Shown here: in pieces, positions 9,175 to 17,958 of the stretch
Numbering within the stretch: the first letter of the stretch is position 1
How the letters are laid out: every line of letters begins with the position of its first letter
Assembly: GCF_013376045.1 (NCBI RefSeq)
Contig: NZ_JABMJG010000004.1
Coordinates: 558,001-622,000, forward strand
DNA from: Variovorax sp. SG517
Lineage (GTDB): Bacteria > Pseudomonadota > Gammaproteobacteria > Burkholderiales > Burkholderiaceae_C
Reading direction: 5' to 3'
Length of the DNA: 64,000 nucleotides
Notes under the pieces: model-generated
The model's database searches: none
Seen by the model: only the letters and a program-made list of their open reading frames with translations
What the model was told of the DNA's origin: nothing
Made by a program: the position numbers and the translations under genes

Positions 9175-10089
9175 ATGACCAGCACTTCTCCTTCCGCCGG
9201 CCACGCCGCGCAGTCGAACTACTACCAGCCCAGCCGCTCGATGCGCGCGCTGCGCTTCGGCCTCACCGCCTCGCAGCGCCTGTGGCCCGCGCTGGCGGTG
9301 CGAGCCGCTTACCGCGTCTTCGGCACGCCGCTGCCCCCCAAGTGGCTCTATCGCGGCCAGGGCCCTGGCGCCGAGTGGCGGCGCGAGAGCTGGGCCTTCG
9401 AGGACGCGAGCGTGGGCATCTACCACCTCGCGGCGCAGGACTCGGGTGCCGAATCGGCGCCTGTAGTGCTTCTGGTGCACGGCTGGGGCGGGCACGCGGG
9501 CCAGATGCTGCCGCTCGCGCAGGCCGTGGCGGCGGCGGGCCTGCGGCCGGTGCTGCTCGAGCTGCCGGCGCATGGCCGCAGCGCCGGGGTGATGAGCAAT
9601 TCGCCGCAGTTCGCACGCGCCATCGCGTATGTCGCGGCGCGGCTCGCGGCGGACGGCCATGCGCTGCGTGCCGCCATCGCGCATTCGCTGGGCGCAAACG
9701 GGCTCGCGCTGGCCACTGCGCGCGGCCTGCCGGCCGAACGCATCGTGCTGCTTGCGCCGCCGGCCTCGCCGCGCGACTACACGCGCTATTTCGCGCACAC
9801 CTTCGGCCTCAGCGAAGCCACGCGCCTGGCGATGCAGCGGCTCTTCGAATCGCGCGAGGGCGTGCTGATGCAGCAGCTCGAGCCGGCGGCGGTGGGGCCG
9901 CGCATCGCGCAGCCGACGCTGATCGTGCATGACCGCGACGACCGCGTGAACCGCTTCGCCGATGCCGAGGCCTACCGCGACGCGATCGCCGGAGCCCGCC
10001 TCGTCGCCACGCAGGGCTGGGGGCATCGCCGCATCCTCAAGGAAACCGAGGTGCTGGAGCAGGTGGCGCGCTTCGTGACGGAGGGTTGA
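9175..10089 (+). CDS. Alpha/beta hydrolase
   Basis: A 304-residue cytoplasmic alpha/beta hydrolase. The oxyanion region LLVHGWGGHAGQM, nucleophile elbow AHSLGAN (Ser), acid in LIVHDRDDRVN and catalytic His in GWGHRRIL are all present in the right order, so it should be active. The closest type is the single-domain esterase/lipase group of beta-proteobacteria; the substrate is unknown. It follows the 37-aa peptide gene by 23 bases and is probably under the TetR regulator. Confidence 0.87.
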   Translation: MTSTSPSAGHAAQSNYYQPSRSMRALRFGLTASQRLWPALAVRAAYRVFGTPLPPKWLYRGQGPGAEWRRESWAFEDASVGIYHLAAQDSGAESAPVVLLVHGWGGHAGQMLPLAQAVAAAGLRPVLLELPAHGRSAGVMSNSPQFARAIAYVAARLAADGHALRAAIAHSLGANGLALATARGLPAERIVLLAPPASPRDYTRYFAHTFGLSEATRLAMQRLFESREGVLMQQLEPAAVGPRIAQPTLIVHDRDDRVNRFADAEAYRDAIAGARLVATQGWGHRRILKETEVLEQVARFVTEG

Positions 10090-10109
10090 CGCCGTCCGCT
10101 GTCAGGTCC

Positions 10110-11045
10110 CTACCAGTTGGGATGGACCGGGGTGAACACCGGCTTGAACAGGTGCCGGCGCACGATCTCCCCGTAGCCGCGGTAGTAGAAGTTGCCGTTT
10201 GCCTCCAGCACCGCCGCGCGGTGCCTGCGGAAGTACACCGGGATCTCGTACCAGGGCATGGTCGGCGCGCGGTGATGCACGTGGTGCAGGTTGTTGAAGA
10301 GGTACAGCAGCCCGAACACGAGGTTCGATTCCACGATGGCCACGCGCTCGTGCGGCGTGTCGGCCCAGCGGTGCTCGGTGAAGGTGCGCAGCGAGCCCAG
10401 CATCATCCCGGGGTACACGAAGTACAGCAGGTACTCGCCGAAGCCCATGCCGCAGACCTCGACGACGTAATACAGCACCGGTGCCACGCTCAGCGCATGC
10501 CAGAACCACGTCAGCAGCCGCGAGAAGTCGCCCGCGAGCACGCGCCCGGCCTCAAAGCGCACCAGCTTCCAAAGCCGCAGGAACGGCCCCAGCACCACGC
10601 GGAACGCGATCGTCTGGTTGGCCATGTAGATCCATCGCCACACGGGCCCATAGCTCTGCCACGCGGGCGCGGAGTGGTAGGCGCTCTCGTTGTCGCGCTC
10701 CGGATGCGTGAGATGGAAGTTGACGTGGTGCGAGCTGTGGCCGCGGTTGTAGAAGGGGTAGGGCAGCCAGAGGTTCAGCGGCGGCCACACCACGGCGTGG
10801 CGCAGCCACTTCGGCAGATGGCGCATCGCATGGATGCTCTCGTGCTGCAGCGAGAAATGCAGCTGCGCGAGAAAGCCGCCCACGACGAACAGCGCCCAGC
10901 CTGGAAGCAGCGCGTGCCACCACACCAGCGCGCCCCATGCGGCGTAGAGCAGGGCGGCCAGCAGAAGCGTGGGCACCTCGTAGTGCCACCACCAGTGGCG
11001 GCGGGCGGGTGCATTCCGGTGGAGGGGCAGGGCAGTCGATGTCAT
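10110..11045 (-). CDS. Fatty acid desaturase-family protein
   Basis: A ~311-residue integral membrane di-iron enzyme. The three histidine clusters are visible: HESIHA (~60-65), HSSHH (~100) and HHVHH (~250), spaced by hydrophobic helices as expected for membrane desaturases/hydroxylases. It could desaturate or hydroxylate an acyl chain or related lipid using oxygen and an electron donor. The start at 11045 (MTSTALPLHR) is preferred; an in-frame ATG at 11078 would add 11 residues. Convergent with the hydrolase gene. The exact substrate (fatty acid, carotenoid, alkane) cannot be read. Confidence 0.85.
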   Translation of the reverse strand: MTSTALPLHRNAPARRHWWWHYEVPTLLLAALLYAAWGALVWWHALLPGWALFVVGGFLAQLHFSLQHESIHAMRHLPKWLRHAVVWPPLNLWLPYPFYNRGHSSHHVNFHLTHPERDNESAYHSAPAWQSYGPVWRWIYMANQTIAFRVVLGPFLRLWKLVRFEAGRVLAGDFSRLLTWFWHALSVAPVLYYVVEVCGMGFGEYLLYFVYPGMMLGSLRTFTEHRWADTPHERVAIVESNLVFGLLYLFNNLHHVHHRAPTMPWYEIPVYFRRHRAAVLEANGNFYYRGYGEIVRRHLFKPVFTPVHPNW

Positions 11046-11231
11046 GGCGATGGGCGGGACTGCGATGCTAGGTAGCAAGCGGGCGCTTGCATGCGCGCTT
11101 TTCGCATAAGCATCGGCGCGAAACTTAGTTCGGCAGGCGCGGGGCGGGGCCTACGCTTCACGGCTTTGCTGCTGCACCCCTGCCCGCTGCGCCTTCACGG
11201 CAGCCGCGTGCCGGCCCTTCCGCTTCCTCCC

Positions 11232-12212
11232 ATGAAGAAACTCCTCACCCGCATCGCGCTGGCGCTGCTCGCCGCGCTGTCCGTCGACGTGCAGATCCAG
11301 GCCGCCACGCTGGCCGACTATCCGGCCAGGACCGTCCGCCTCGTCGTGCCCTATCCGGCCGGCGGCATCGCCGACAAGATCGCCCGAGAGGTCGCCGAAC
11401 AGCTCCAGCAGCGGCTCAGGCAGGCGGTGGTGGTCGAGAACCGCAGCGGCGCGGCGGGCAACATCGGCTTCGAGTACGTCGCGCGGCAGCCGGCCGACGG
11501 CTACACGCTGCTGCTCGCGCCGGCGTCCAACCTCACGGTGCAGCCCGCGCTGTTCAAGCAGCTGAGCTACGACCTCTCGCGCGACTTCACGCCCGTGTCG
11601 CTGCTCGTGCAGACGCCGCAGGTGCTGCTGGTGAACCCGAAGCTGCCGGTGGCCAGCCCGCGCGAACTGATCGACTATTCGAAGAAGAACCCCGGGAAGG
11701 TCAACTACGGCATCAGCGTGGGCGCGTACTCGCACCTCGCGGGCGAGCTGCTGAAGACGCAGACCGGCGCCGACTTCACCGCCATTCCCTACCAGGGCAG
11801 CGCCCCGGCCCTCAACGACCTGCTCGCGGGGCAGACGCAGTTCATCTTCAACGAGGTGGTCACCGCCATTCCCTTCGTGAAGGCCGGCACGCTCAAGCCG
11901 CTGGCCGTGGCCTACCGCACGCGCGCACCCTGGCTGCCCGACGTGCCCACCACCGCCGAAGCTGGCCTGCCCGATTTCGAGGTCACCTCCTGGTACGGCG
12001 TGGTGGTGCGCAGCGGCACGCCCGCGCCGCTGGTGCAGCGCCTGTCGCGCGAGCTGCGCGACATCGTGCAGACGGCCGAGTTCAGGAAGCGCTACGACGA
12101 CATCGGCGCCTTCACCGTGGGCAGCTCGCCGGAAGACTTCGCGCGCTTCATCCAGTCGGAGACCGTCAAGTGGACCGCGGTGGTGAAGCAGGCCGGCATC
12201 CAGCCCAATTGA
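11232..12212 (+). CDS. Bug/TctC-family periplasmic binding protein
   Basis: A 326-residue exported protein with a signal peptide (MKKLLTRIALALLAALSVDVQIQA). It has the Bug motifs RLVVPYPAGGIADKIAR, VVENRSGAAGNIG and IPYQGSAPALNDLLAGQ that close over a carboxylate ligand. Such proteins feed tripartite tricarboxylate transporters or act as orphan sensors; Comamonadaceae carry very many. No TctAB genes are adjacent (the nearest TctA-like gene is 7 kb away), so it is an orphan here. The ATG at 11232 was chosen because it starts the signal peptide. Confidence 0.9.
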   Translation: MKKLLTRIALALLAALSVDVQIQAATLADYPARTVRLVVPYPAGGIADKIAREVAEQLQQRLRQAVVVENRSGAAGNIGFEYVARQPADGYTLLLAPASNLTVQPALFKQLSYDLSRDFTPVSLLVQTPQVLLVNPKLPVASPRELIDYSKKNPGKVNYGISVGAYSHLAGELLKTQTGADFTAIPYQGSAPALNDLLAGQTQFIFNEVVTAIPFVKAGTLKPLAVAYRTRAPWLPDVPTTAEAGLPDFEVTSWYGVVVRSGTPAPLVQRLSRELRDIVQTAEFRKRYDDIGAFTVGSSPEDFARFIQSETVKWTAVVKQAGIQPN

Positions 12213-12237
12213 GCGGCAGGCCCCGGAGAATGCGCGC

Positions 12238-13905
12238 ATGAGCACGCCCCCGAAGAACAGCGTCGTGCCGGCTGGGCTGTGGGCCCTGCTGCTGGCGGAG
12301 CCCGCGGCCGAGCTCGCCCTGCTCGACGTGCGCGAGACGCGCTGGTTCGTGCAGCGCCACCTGAACCTCGCGCGCAACGCGCCTCTCAGCGGGCTAGAGC
12401 TGCAGGTCGGTGCGCTGGTGCCGCGCCGTTCCACGCCGGTGGTGCTCTACGACGACGATGACGCGCCCGACGGCGCCGCGCAGGCGGCATCGGCCGTGCT
12501 CGCGCGCCTGGGCTACACCGACGTGCGCACGCTCGACGGCGGCCTGCGGCGCTGGGTGGGCGAAGGCCTGCCCGCCATCGACGGCTACGGCACGCTGGTG
12601 AAGGCCTTCGGCGATCGCGCACGGCTGCACTACGGCACGCCGGGCCTGCCCGTGGAGGCGCTGCGTGCGCGCCTGCGCGAGGGCCGCCCGACCACGCTGG
12701 TCGATGCGCGGCCGCGCGCGGAGTTCGAGTTCCTCTCGCTGCCCGGCGCGCGCAACCACCCTGGCACCGAGCTGGCACTGCGCCGCTTCGAGCCGCCCGA
12801 TGCCGGCGGGCCCGACCACCTGTGGGCCATCAACTGCTTCAGCCGCACGCGCGGCATCGTCGGCGCGACCACGCTGCGGCTGCTGGGCCGCGCGAGCGAA
12901 GCGGTGTTCGTCGAGGACGGCGTCATGGACTGGGGCCTGCACGGCGCGCCCACCGTGCAGAACGCGGCGCCCGACGACGAGCTGCCGCCCGAATCCCCGC
13001 AGGTGCTGCGCGGCCTGGCCGACGAACTGCTCGCGCGCTTCGCGCTGCCCGTGGCCGATGCGGCCCGGCTCGCCGATTGGCGCGAGGACCGCGGGCGCAC
13101 CCTCTACCTGTTCGACGTGCGGCCCGAGCCCGATCCGGCCTTCGCGGGCACCGGCCTGCGCCAGGTGCCGGGCGGCCAGCTGCTGATGCACTTCGAGAAC
13201 CTCGTGGGCACGCGAGGCGCGCGCATCGTGCTGGTCGACGATCCAGCCCATCGCCTGCGTGCGGCCATCACCGCCTTCTGGCTCACGCAGCTGGGCCAGG
13301 CCGAGGTGTATGTGTACGACGGCGAGTTCACGCCGCCGCAGGCCCCGCCGGACCCCTCGGCCGCCATCGACGGCGCGCCGCCGCCGCTGGACGCCGACGC
13401 CCTCGCGCAACTGCGCAGCGACGGCGCCGCCACCGTGATCGACGTGGGCCCCAGCCTCGACTACGAGCGCGGCCACCTGCCGGGCGCGCTCTACATGCTG
13501 CCGGCCTCGCTCGCGCCGCTGACCCCGCACGCCGCGACCGGCCGCAAGCTGGTCTTCACCTCGCCCGACGGCGCGGCCGCCGCCCGCGTGGCGCGCGACG
13601 CGCAACGGCGCTGGCCGGATTCGGGGGCGGAGTTCACCTGGCTGCAGGGCGGAACGCAGGGCTGGAAGGCTTCGGGCAGGCTGCTGACGACCGATCTGGT
13701 GCCGGCCCGGCTGCTCACCCCCTTCGACGACGACTGGGGCTCGGTGATGCGCGTCTTCGGTCCGCGGCGCGATGCGGCCTGGGCCGACTATCTCGCGTGG
13801 GAGCGCGCACTGTCGGAGCGGGTCCTGCAGGACCCGTCCGTGCGCTTCAGGTTCTTCGCGCTCAGCGCGCCGGCGTCGGAGCCGGGTCGGGCAGCTCGAT
13901 CTTGA
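12238..13905 (+). CDS. Four-module rhodanese-family protein
   Basis: A 555-residue protein built from four rhodanese-like modules beginning near residues 10, 140, 260 and 385; each has the [11 protein letters not shown] / [12 protein letters not shown] / LFDVRPEPD / [18 protein letters not shown] type start. Only module 2 keeps a cysteine at the active-site loop ([10 protein letters not shown], Cys200); modules 1, 3 and 4 have Asp or Ser there. It may therefore transfer sulfane sulfur at one site and use the others structurally. Starts 25 bases after the Bug gene. Its last 44 bases overlap the end of minE on the opposite strand. Confidence 0.82.
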   Translation: MSTPPKNSVVPAGLWALLLAEPAAELALLDVRETRWFVQRHLNLARNAPLSGLELQVGALVPRRSTPVVLYDDDDAPDGAAQAASAVLARLGYTDVRTLDGGLRRWVGEGLPAIDGYGTLVKAFGDRARLHYGTPGLPVEALRARLREGRPTTLVDARPRAEFEFLSLPGARNHPGTELALRRFEPPDAGGPDHLWAINCFSRTRGIVGATTLRLLGRASEAVFVEDGVMDWGLHGAPTVQNAAPDDELPPESPQVLRGLADELLARFALPVADAARLADWREDRGRTLYLFDVRPEPDPAFAGTGLRQVPGGQLLMHFENLVGTRGARIVLVDDPAHRLRAAITAFWLTQLGQAEVYVYDGEFTPPQAPPDPSAAIDGAPPPLDADALAQLRSDGAATVIDVGPSLDYERGHLPGALYMLPASLAPLTPHAATGRKLVFTSPDGAAAARVARDAQRRWPDSGAEFTWLQGGTQGWKASGRLLTTDLVPARLLTPFDDDWGSVMRVFGPRRDAAWADYLAWERALSERVLQDPSVRFRFFALSAPASEPGRAARS

Positions 13906-14140
13906 TGTCGAGCACTTCGAGGTTGTCCTGGGTCTCCAGGTTGACCTTGATGTCGTCCGCGTTGATCGACACGTACTTGGAAATCACCGCCACCAGCTCG
14001 CGCTGGAGTTCGGGCAGGTAGTCGGGCCGCTTCTTGCCGCTGAGGCTCGAGCGCTCGTGGGCGAGGATGATCTGCAGCCGCTCTTTCGCGACGCTGGCAG
14101 TCTTCTTCTTTTCGCCCAGCAGGAACGAGAGGAAGGACAT
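13862..14140 (-). CDS. minE: Cell division topological specificity factor MinE
   Basis: The 92-residue protein has the MinE layout: N-terminal membrane-targeting segment ([22 protein letters not shown]), the MinD-binding helix ([11 protein letters not shown]) and the C-terminal dimerisation part ([20 protein letters not shown]). MinE stimulates the MinD ATPase and drives pole-to-pole oscillation. It follows minD with a 3-base gap. Its 3' end overlaps the convergent rhodanese gene by 44 bases. Confidence 0.97.
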   Translation of the reverse strand: MSFLSFLLGEKKKTASVAKERLQIILAHERSSLSGKKRPDYLPELQRELVAVISKYVSINADDIKVNLETQDNLEVLDIKIELPDPAPTPAR

Positions 14141-14143
14141 GGG

Positions 14144-14959
14144 CTACTTGCTCCCGAAGATTCGCTTGAAGAAGCCCGGCTTCTCCGCCTCGACGAAGCG
14201 CATCGGCCGGTCTTCGCCGAGAAAGCGCGCCACCACGTCGCTGTAGGCCTGGGCCACGTCGGTCTCCTTGTCGTGGATCGCCGGCACGCCCTGGTTGGAG
14301 GCGTGCAGCACGCTCTCCGACTCTGGGATCACGCCGATCAGCTTGATGCGCAGGATGTCCTGGATGTCCTCCAGCGACAGCATCTGGCCGCCCGCCACCC
14401 GGTTGGGGTTGTAGCGGGTGATGAGCAGGTGCTCCTTGATGGGCTCGCCGCCTTCCTTGGCGCGCTTGGTCTTGCTGCTGAGCATGCCCAGGATGCGGTC
14501 GGAGTCGCGCACCGACGAGACCTCGGGGTTGGTCACCACCAGCGCCTCGTCGGCGAAGTGCATGGCCATCATCGCGCCGGTCTCGATGCCCGCGGGCGAG
14601 TCGCAGACGATGTATTCGAAGTCCATTGCCGCGAGGTCGGCCAGCACCTTCTCGACGCCTTCCTGCGTGAGCGCTTCCTTGTCGCGCGTCTGCGAGGCGG
14701 CCAGCACGAACAGGTTGTCGCACTGCTTGTCCTTGATGAGCGCCTGGCTCAGGTTGGCCTCGCCCTGGATGACGTTGATCAGGTCGTACACCACGCGGCG
14801 TTCGCAGCCCATGATCAGGTCGAGGTTGCGCAGGCCCACGTCGAAGTCGATCACAGCCGTCTTCTTGCCCGCGAGCGCGAGGCCCGACGCGAAGCTGGCG
14901 CTCGTCGTCGTCTTGCCGACGCCGCCCTTGCCCGAAGTCACCACCACAATTTTGGCCAT
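14144..14959 (-). CDS. minD: Septum site-determining ATPase MinD
   Basis: A 271-residue deviant Walker ATPase: KGGVGKTT near the N-terminus with the signature lysine, switch regions DFDVGLRNLDL and DSPAGIETGA, and a C-terminal amphipathic membrane anchor (EKPGFFKRIFGSK). It recruits MinC to the membrane and is released by MinE. The start at 14959 (MAKIVVVTSG) fits the family and sits a proper distance from AAGGA; the ATG two codons upstream is too close to that site. Confidence 0.97.
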   Translation of the reverse strand: MAKIVVVTSGKGGVGKTTTSASFASGLALAGKKTAVIDFDVGLRNLDLIMGCERRVVYDLINVIQGEANLSQALIKDKQCDNLFVLAASQTRDKEALTQEGVEKVLADLAAMDFEYIVCDSPAGIETGAMMAMHFADEALVVTNPEVSSVRDSDRILGMLSSKTKRAKEGGEPIKEHLLITRYNPNRVAGGQMLSLEDIQDILRIKLIGVIPESESVLHASNQGVPAIHDKETDVAQAYSDVVARFLGEDRPMRFVEAEKPGFFKRIFGSK

Positions 14960-15031
14960 GGCCATTCCTTCTTGTTTCGATTCAGTTGTTGCTTGTCAGG
15001 GTCGCCGCATTCCGTGATCGGGTTCGTCCGG

Positions 15032-15790
15032 TCAGGGAATGGGATCGATCGAGATTTTCTTGCCGTCCAGGCGCACCTGGGCCGGCTTGCCCAGCACCGT
15101 GTCGGGCAGCGGCACCTCGTTGGTCCGGTAGATGCCGGCCACGGCCACCAGCTGCGCTTCCATGCAGGTCGAGAAGATCCGCGCCTCGGTGTTGCCGCGC
15201 GCGCCGGCAATGGCCTTGCCGCGCAGCGGCGCATACACGTGCACGTTGCCGTCGGCGATGACCTCCGCGCCGAAGCTCACCACGGCCGTCACCACCACGT
15301 CGCCGCCGCGGGCGTAGACCTGCTGGCCCGAGCGCAGCGGCTTGTCGATCAGGAGCGTGCCGTTGGCCGGCACCGGCACCTCGCGCACGATCTGCGGTGC
15401 TTCGGAAGCGGGGGCCTCGGCCGGCGGGGCCGGGGCTCGGGGCGCCGGGGCCGCGGGCATGGCCGCCACCGAGAGGCCGGCCGCGCGTGCGGCGGCGTGC
15501 TGTGCGTCGTTGCCGCCGCGCACCGCGATGGGCTGGGTCTGGTGGCGCGCCAGCAGGCCGCGCAGGGCGGCGAAGTCGATGTCGCCGTCGTCCTCCGACT
15601 CCTGCAGCAGCGAGAGGTCGATCACCACCGGCTCCTGCTCGAAGAAGTCGGGCGAATCCGCCAGCTGGGCGTCGAGTGCCTCGGCCAGCACGTCCAGGTC
15701 GGACGTCTTGAGGATCACTGCGATCAGCGGCAGCGTGGCGCTCTTGAATTCGAAAACCGCCTTGGTGCGCGCGGCGGAGACATCGGCCAT
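15032..15790 (-). CDS. minC: Septum site-determining protein MinC
   Basis: A 252-residue FtsZ polymerisation inhibitor. The N-terminal domain (to ~105) is followed by a Pro/Ala-rich linker (~112-135) and the C-terminal beta-helix domain (GDVVVTAVVSFGAEVIADGN, then VYAPLRGKAIAGARG) that binds MinD. It is first in the minC-minD-minE operon, 72 bases before minD. Confidence 0.96.
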   Translation of the reverse strand: MADVSAARTKAVFEFKSATLPLIAVILKTSDLDVLAEALDAQLADSPDFFEQEPVVIDLSLLQESEDDGDIDFAALRGLLARHQTQPIAVRGGNDAQHAAARAAGLSVAAMPAAPAPRAPAPPAEAPASEAPQIVREVPVPANGTLLIDKPLRSGQQVYARGGDVVVTAVVSFGAEVIADGNVHVYAPLRGKAIAGARGNTEARIFSTCMEAQLVAVAGIYRTNEVPLPDTVLGKPAQVRLDGKKISIDPIP

Positions 15791-15903
15791 TGGGAAAACG
15801 TCGGTGCGAAAAGCGTTGGAGTCTAACGGGCGCGGGCCAAACGCCGGTGAAGGCCCCCGGCTTCAGGCCCTCCAGAGAACACTTCTTTCATGAGGTTACC
15901 AAG

Positions 15904-16005
15904 CCAACCCCCAGGCTTCGCGGCACTTCGTACCGCTTCGCCAACCCCCTTGCCGGGGGCGATACCGGTGGCCCGGCAAAGCCGGTTCCACGGTATCCCT
16001 GGAAG
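15904..16005. repeat. Intergenic repeat family C, copy 1
   Basis: About 95 bases, starting CCCCCAGGCTTCGC and ending near GCCGGTTCCACGGTATCCC, with internal inverted repeats (CCCCCTTGC/GGGGGC and GGCCCGGC/GCCGG). The same sequence in opposite orientation lies at 47048-47140. It fills most of the minC to permease gap, which otherwise holds nothing recognisable. Confidence 0.75.
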
Positions 16006-16019
16006 GGCGTCTTCGCAGT

Positions 16020-17303
16020 TCAATTCTTCGAGCGGCCCAGCAGCGCGTAAAGAATGATCGCGCCGAAGGTCGCGCAGCCGATGCCGCCCAGGGCGAAGTC
16101 GCCGAACTTCAGCGTGAAGTCGCCCGTGCCCACGATCAGCGTGATGGCCGCCACGATCAGGTTCCTGTTCTGCGAGAAATCGACCTTGTTGTCGACCCAG
16201 ATCTTGGCGCCGGCAATGGCGATCAGGCCGAACACCACGATGCTCACGCCGCCCATCACCGGCAGCGGAATGGCCTGGATCAGCGCGCCGAACTTCGGGC
16301 TGAAGCCCAGCACCAGCGCGATGACGGCGGCCACCACGAACACCGCGGTGGAGTAGATGCGCGTGGCCGCCATCACGCCGATGTTCTCGGCGTAGGTGGT
16401 CACGCCCGTGCCGCCCGCGGCGCCGCTCACCACGGTGGCGATGCCGTCGCCGATGAAGGCGCGGCCCATGTACGGATCGAGGTTGCGGCCGGTCATGGCC
16501 GTCACCGCCTTCAGGTGGCCGAGGTTCTCCGCCACCAGGATGATCGCCACCGGCGCGATCAGCAGCATCGCGTTGGCGGTGAACACCGGCGCGGTGAAGG
16601 TCGGCAGGCCGAACCAGGCCGCGTTGGCGATGCCGCTCAGGTCCACCGGCTTGCCCATGCCCAGTCCGTTGGTCAGCGCCGCGTAGACCAGCGTGGCCAG
16701 GATCAGCCCCACCAGGATCAAGAGGCGCTGCAGCATGCCGCGCGTGAACACCGCCACCAGGCCCACGCAGAGGAAGGTCACGGCCTGCATCCAGGCGTCG
16801 AAGTTGCCGGCCGCCATGTTCTTGACCGGCACGCTCGCCAGGTTGAGCCCGATCACCGCCACCACCGCACCGGTGACCACCGGCGGCATGAAGCGCTCGA
16901 TCCAGCCCGTGCCCACGGCCTGCACGATGGCCCCGATGAGGATGTAGACCACCCCGCAGGCCACGATGCCGCCCAGCGCGACCGCGATGTTGGCGTTGGG
17001 GCCCTTGCCCGCGTAGCCGCTGGCCGCGATCACCACGCCGATGAAGGCGAAGCTCGAGCCCAGGTAGCTGGGCACCTTGCCACCGGTGACGAAGTAGAAG
17101 ATGAGCGTGCCGATGCCGCTCATCAGGATCGCGATGTTGGGGTTGAAGCCCATCAGGATCGGCGCCAGCACCGTGGCGCCAAACATGGCGATGACGTGCT
17201 GTACGCCCATGGCGCCGGTCTGCAGCCAGGGCAGCCGCTCGTCGGGCGCGATGACCGCGCCGTTGGCCAGCGCGGACGCGGGCCGTTCAGTCCAGTTGAA
17301 CAT
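16020..17303 (-). CDS. Uracil-xanthine permease, NCS2 family
   Basis: A 427-residue inner-membrane transporter of the nucleobase-cation symporter-2 family. It starts with a soluble tail, then LPWLQTGAMGVQHVIAMFGAT, and has the conserved NCS2 elements VAENLGHLKAVTAMTGRNLDP split across TM8, and GGTGVTTYAENIGVMAATR near TM10, both typical of UraA-like uracil permeases. About 14 hydrophobic segments are visible. It should import uracil (or a close pyrimidine) with protons. The start at 17303 follows AGGAGATAAA. No catabolic gene for pyrimidines is adjacent. Confidence 0.9.
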   Translation of the reverse strand: MFNWTERPASALANGAVIAPDERLPWLQTGAMGVQHVIAMFGATVLAPILMGFNPNIAILMSGIGTLIFYFVTGGKVPSYLGSSFAFIGVVIAASGYAGKGPNANIAVALGGIVACGVVYILIGAIVQAVGTGWIERFMPPVVTGAVVAVIGLNLASVPVKNMAAGNFDAWMQAVTFLCVGLVAVFTRGMLQRLLILVGLILATLVYAALTNGLGMGKPVDLSGIANAAWFGLPTFTAPVFTANAMLLIAPVAIILVAENLGHLKAVTAMTGRNLDPYMGRAFIGDGIATVVSGAAGGTGVTTYAENIGVMAATRIYSTAVFVVAAVIALVLGFSPKFGALIQAIPLPVMGGVSIVVFGLIAIAGAKIWVDNKVDFSQNRNLIVAAITLIVGTGDFTLKFGDFALGGIGCATFGAIILYALLGRSKN

Positions 17304-17438
17304 TCTTTTATCTCCTCTTGTTGGATGTAGTGCTCGGTGGCCGGTCGTCCCGGCTTTCCCGGGGCGTGATTGTGGGTGATGAACCCCGCCCTGAACACCG
17401 GCACGCACCCTGCCGCCGGAGAAAGAAAACCGCCGCCT

Positions 17439-17861
17439 TCAGCGCGGCTGCAGCACCGCCATCGTGATGCGCGATACGCAGGTCAGCTCGCCCGCCTCGT
17501 TGGTCAGCTCGATCTGCCAGACCTGCGTGGTGCGCCCCCGGTGCACCGGCCGCGCGGTGCCGATGACCCAGCCGCTGGTGACCGAGCGGATGTGGTTGGC
17601 GTTGATGTCCAGGCCCACCGCGCGGTCGCCCTCGGGGGCGGAGTAGTGGGCGCCGCAGGAGCCCAGCGTCTCGGCCAGCACCACCGACACGCCGCCGTGC
17701 AGGATGCCGTAGGGCTGGCGGGTGCGCTCGTCCACCGGGCAGCGGGCGCGGATGAAGTCGTCGCCCACCTCCAGGAACTCGATGCCCAGCGCGGAAACGA
17801 CCGTGCCCACGTGGTTGCTCGTGAGCGCCTCGACGGAGATCTCTTTCTTCCAGATACGCAT
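17439..17861 (-). CDS. Hotdog-fold thioesterase, PaaI/YdiI type
   Basis: A 140-residue hotdog protein. The family signature RARCPVDERTRQPYGILHGGVSVVLAETLGS contains the HGG turn and the catalytic Glu, shown here in two pieces around residues 38-68, followed by LDINANHIRSVTSGWVIGTA. Relatives hydrolyse aryl- or acyl-CoA esters (YdiI, EntH, PaaI). Possible substrates here are aromatic CoA esters, given the many CoA ligases in the window. The neighbour 135 bases downstream is the uracil permease. Confidence 0.87.
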   Translation of the reverse strand: MRIWKKEISVEALTSNHVGTVVSALGIEFLEVGDDFIRARCPVDERTRQPYGILHGGVSVVLAETLGSCGAHYSAPEGDRAVGLDINANHIRSVTSGWVIGTARPVHRGRTTQVWQIELTNEAGELTCVSRITMAVLQPR

Positions 17862-17958
17862 TCAGTGCCTCTTTCTTTCTTCTTGCCTGTAACAGTGGCC
17901 AAAACTATAGCGATGGCGGCTGACAAACCGAGTCGCCTTTGCGTGCTACCTTGGGCCG

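Noticed and set aside
12394-13605. Long antisense frame over the rhodanese gene, and similar ones at 2264-3328 and 46107-47030
   Set aside because: Shadow frames of clearly recognised genes with no ribosome-binding site or domain.
17304-17438. Leader of the uracil permease gene checked for a pyrimidine or purine riboswitch
   Set aside because: No conserved aptamer pattern or clear terminator/antiterminator pair could be seen.
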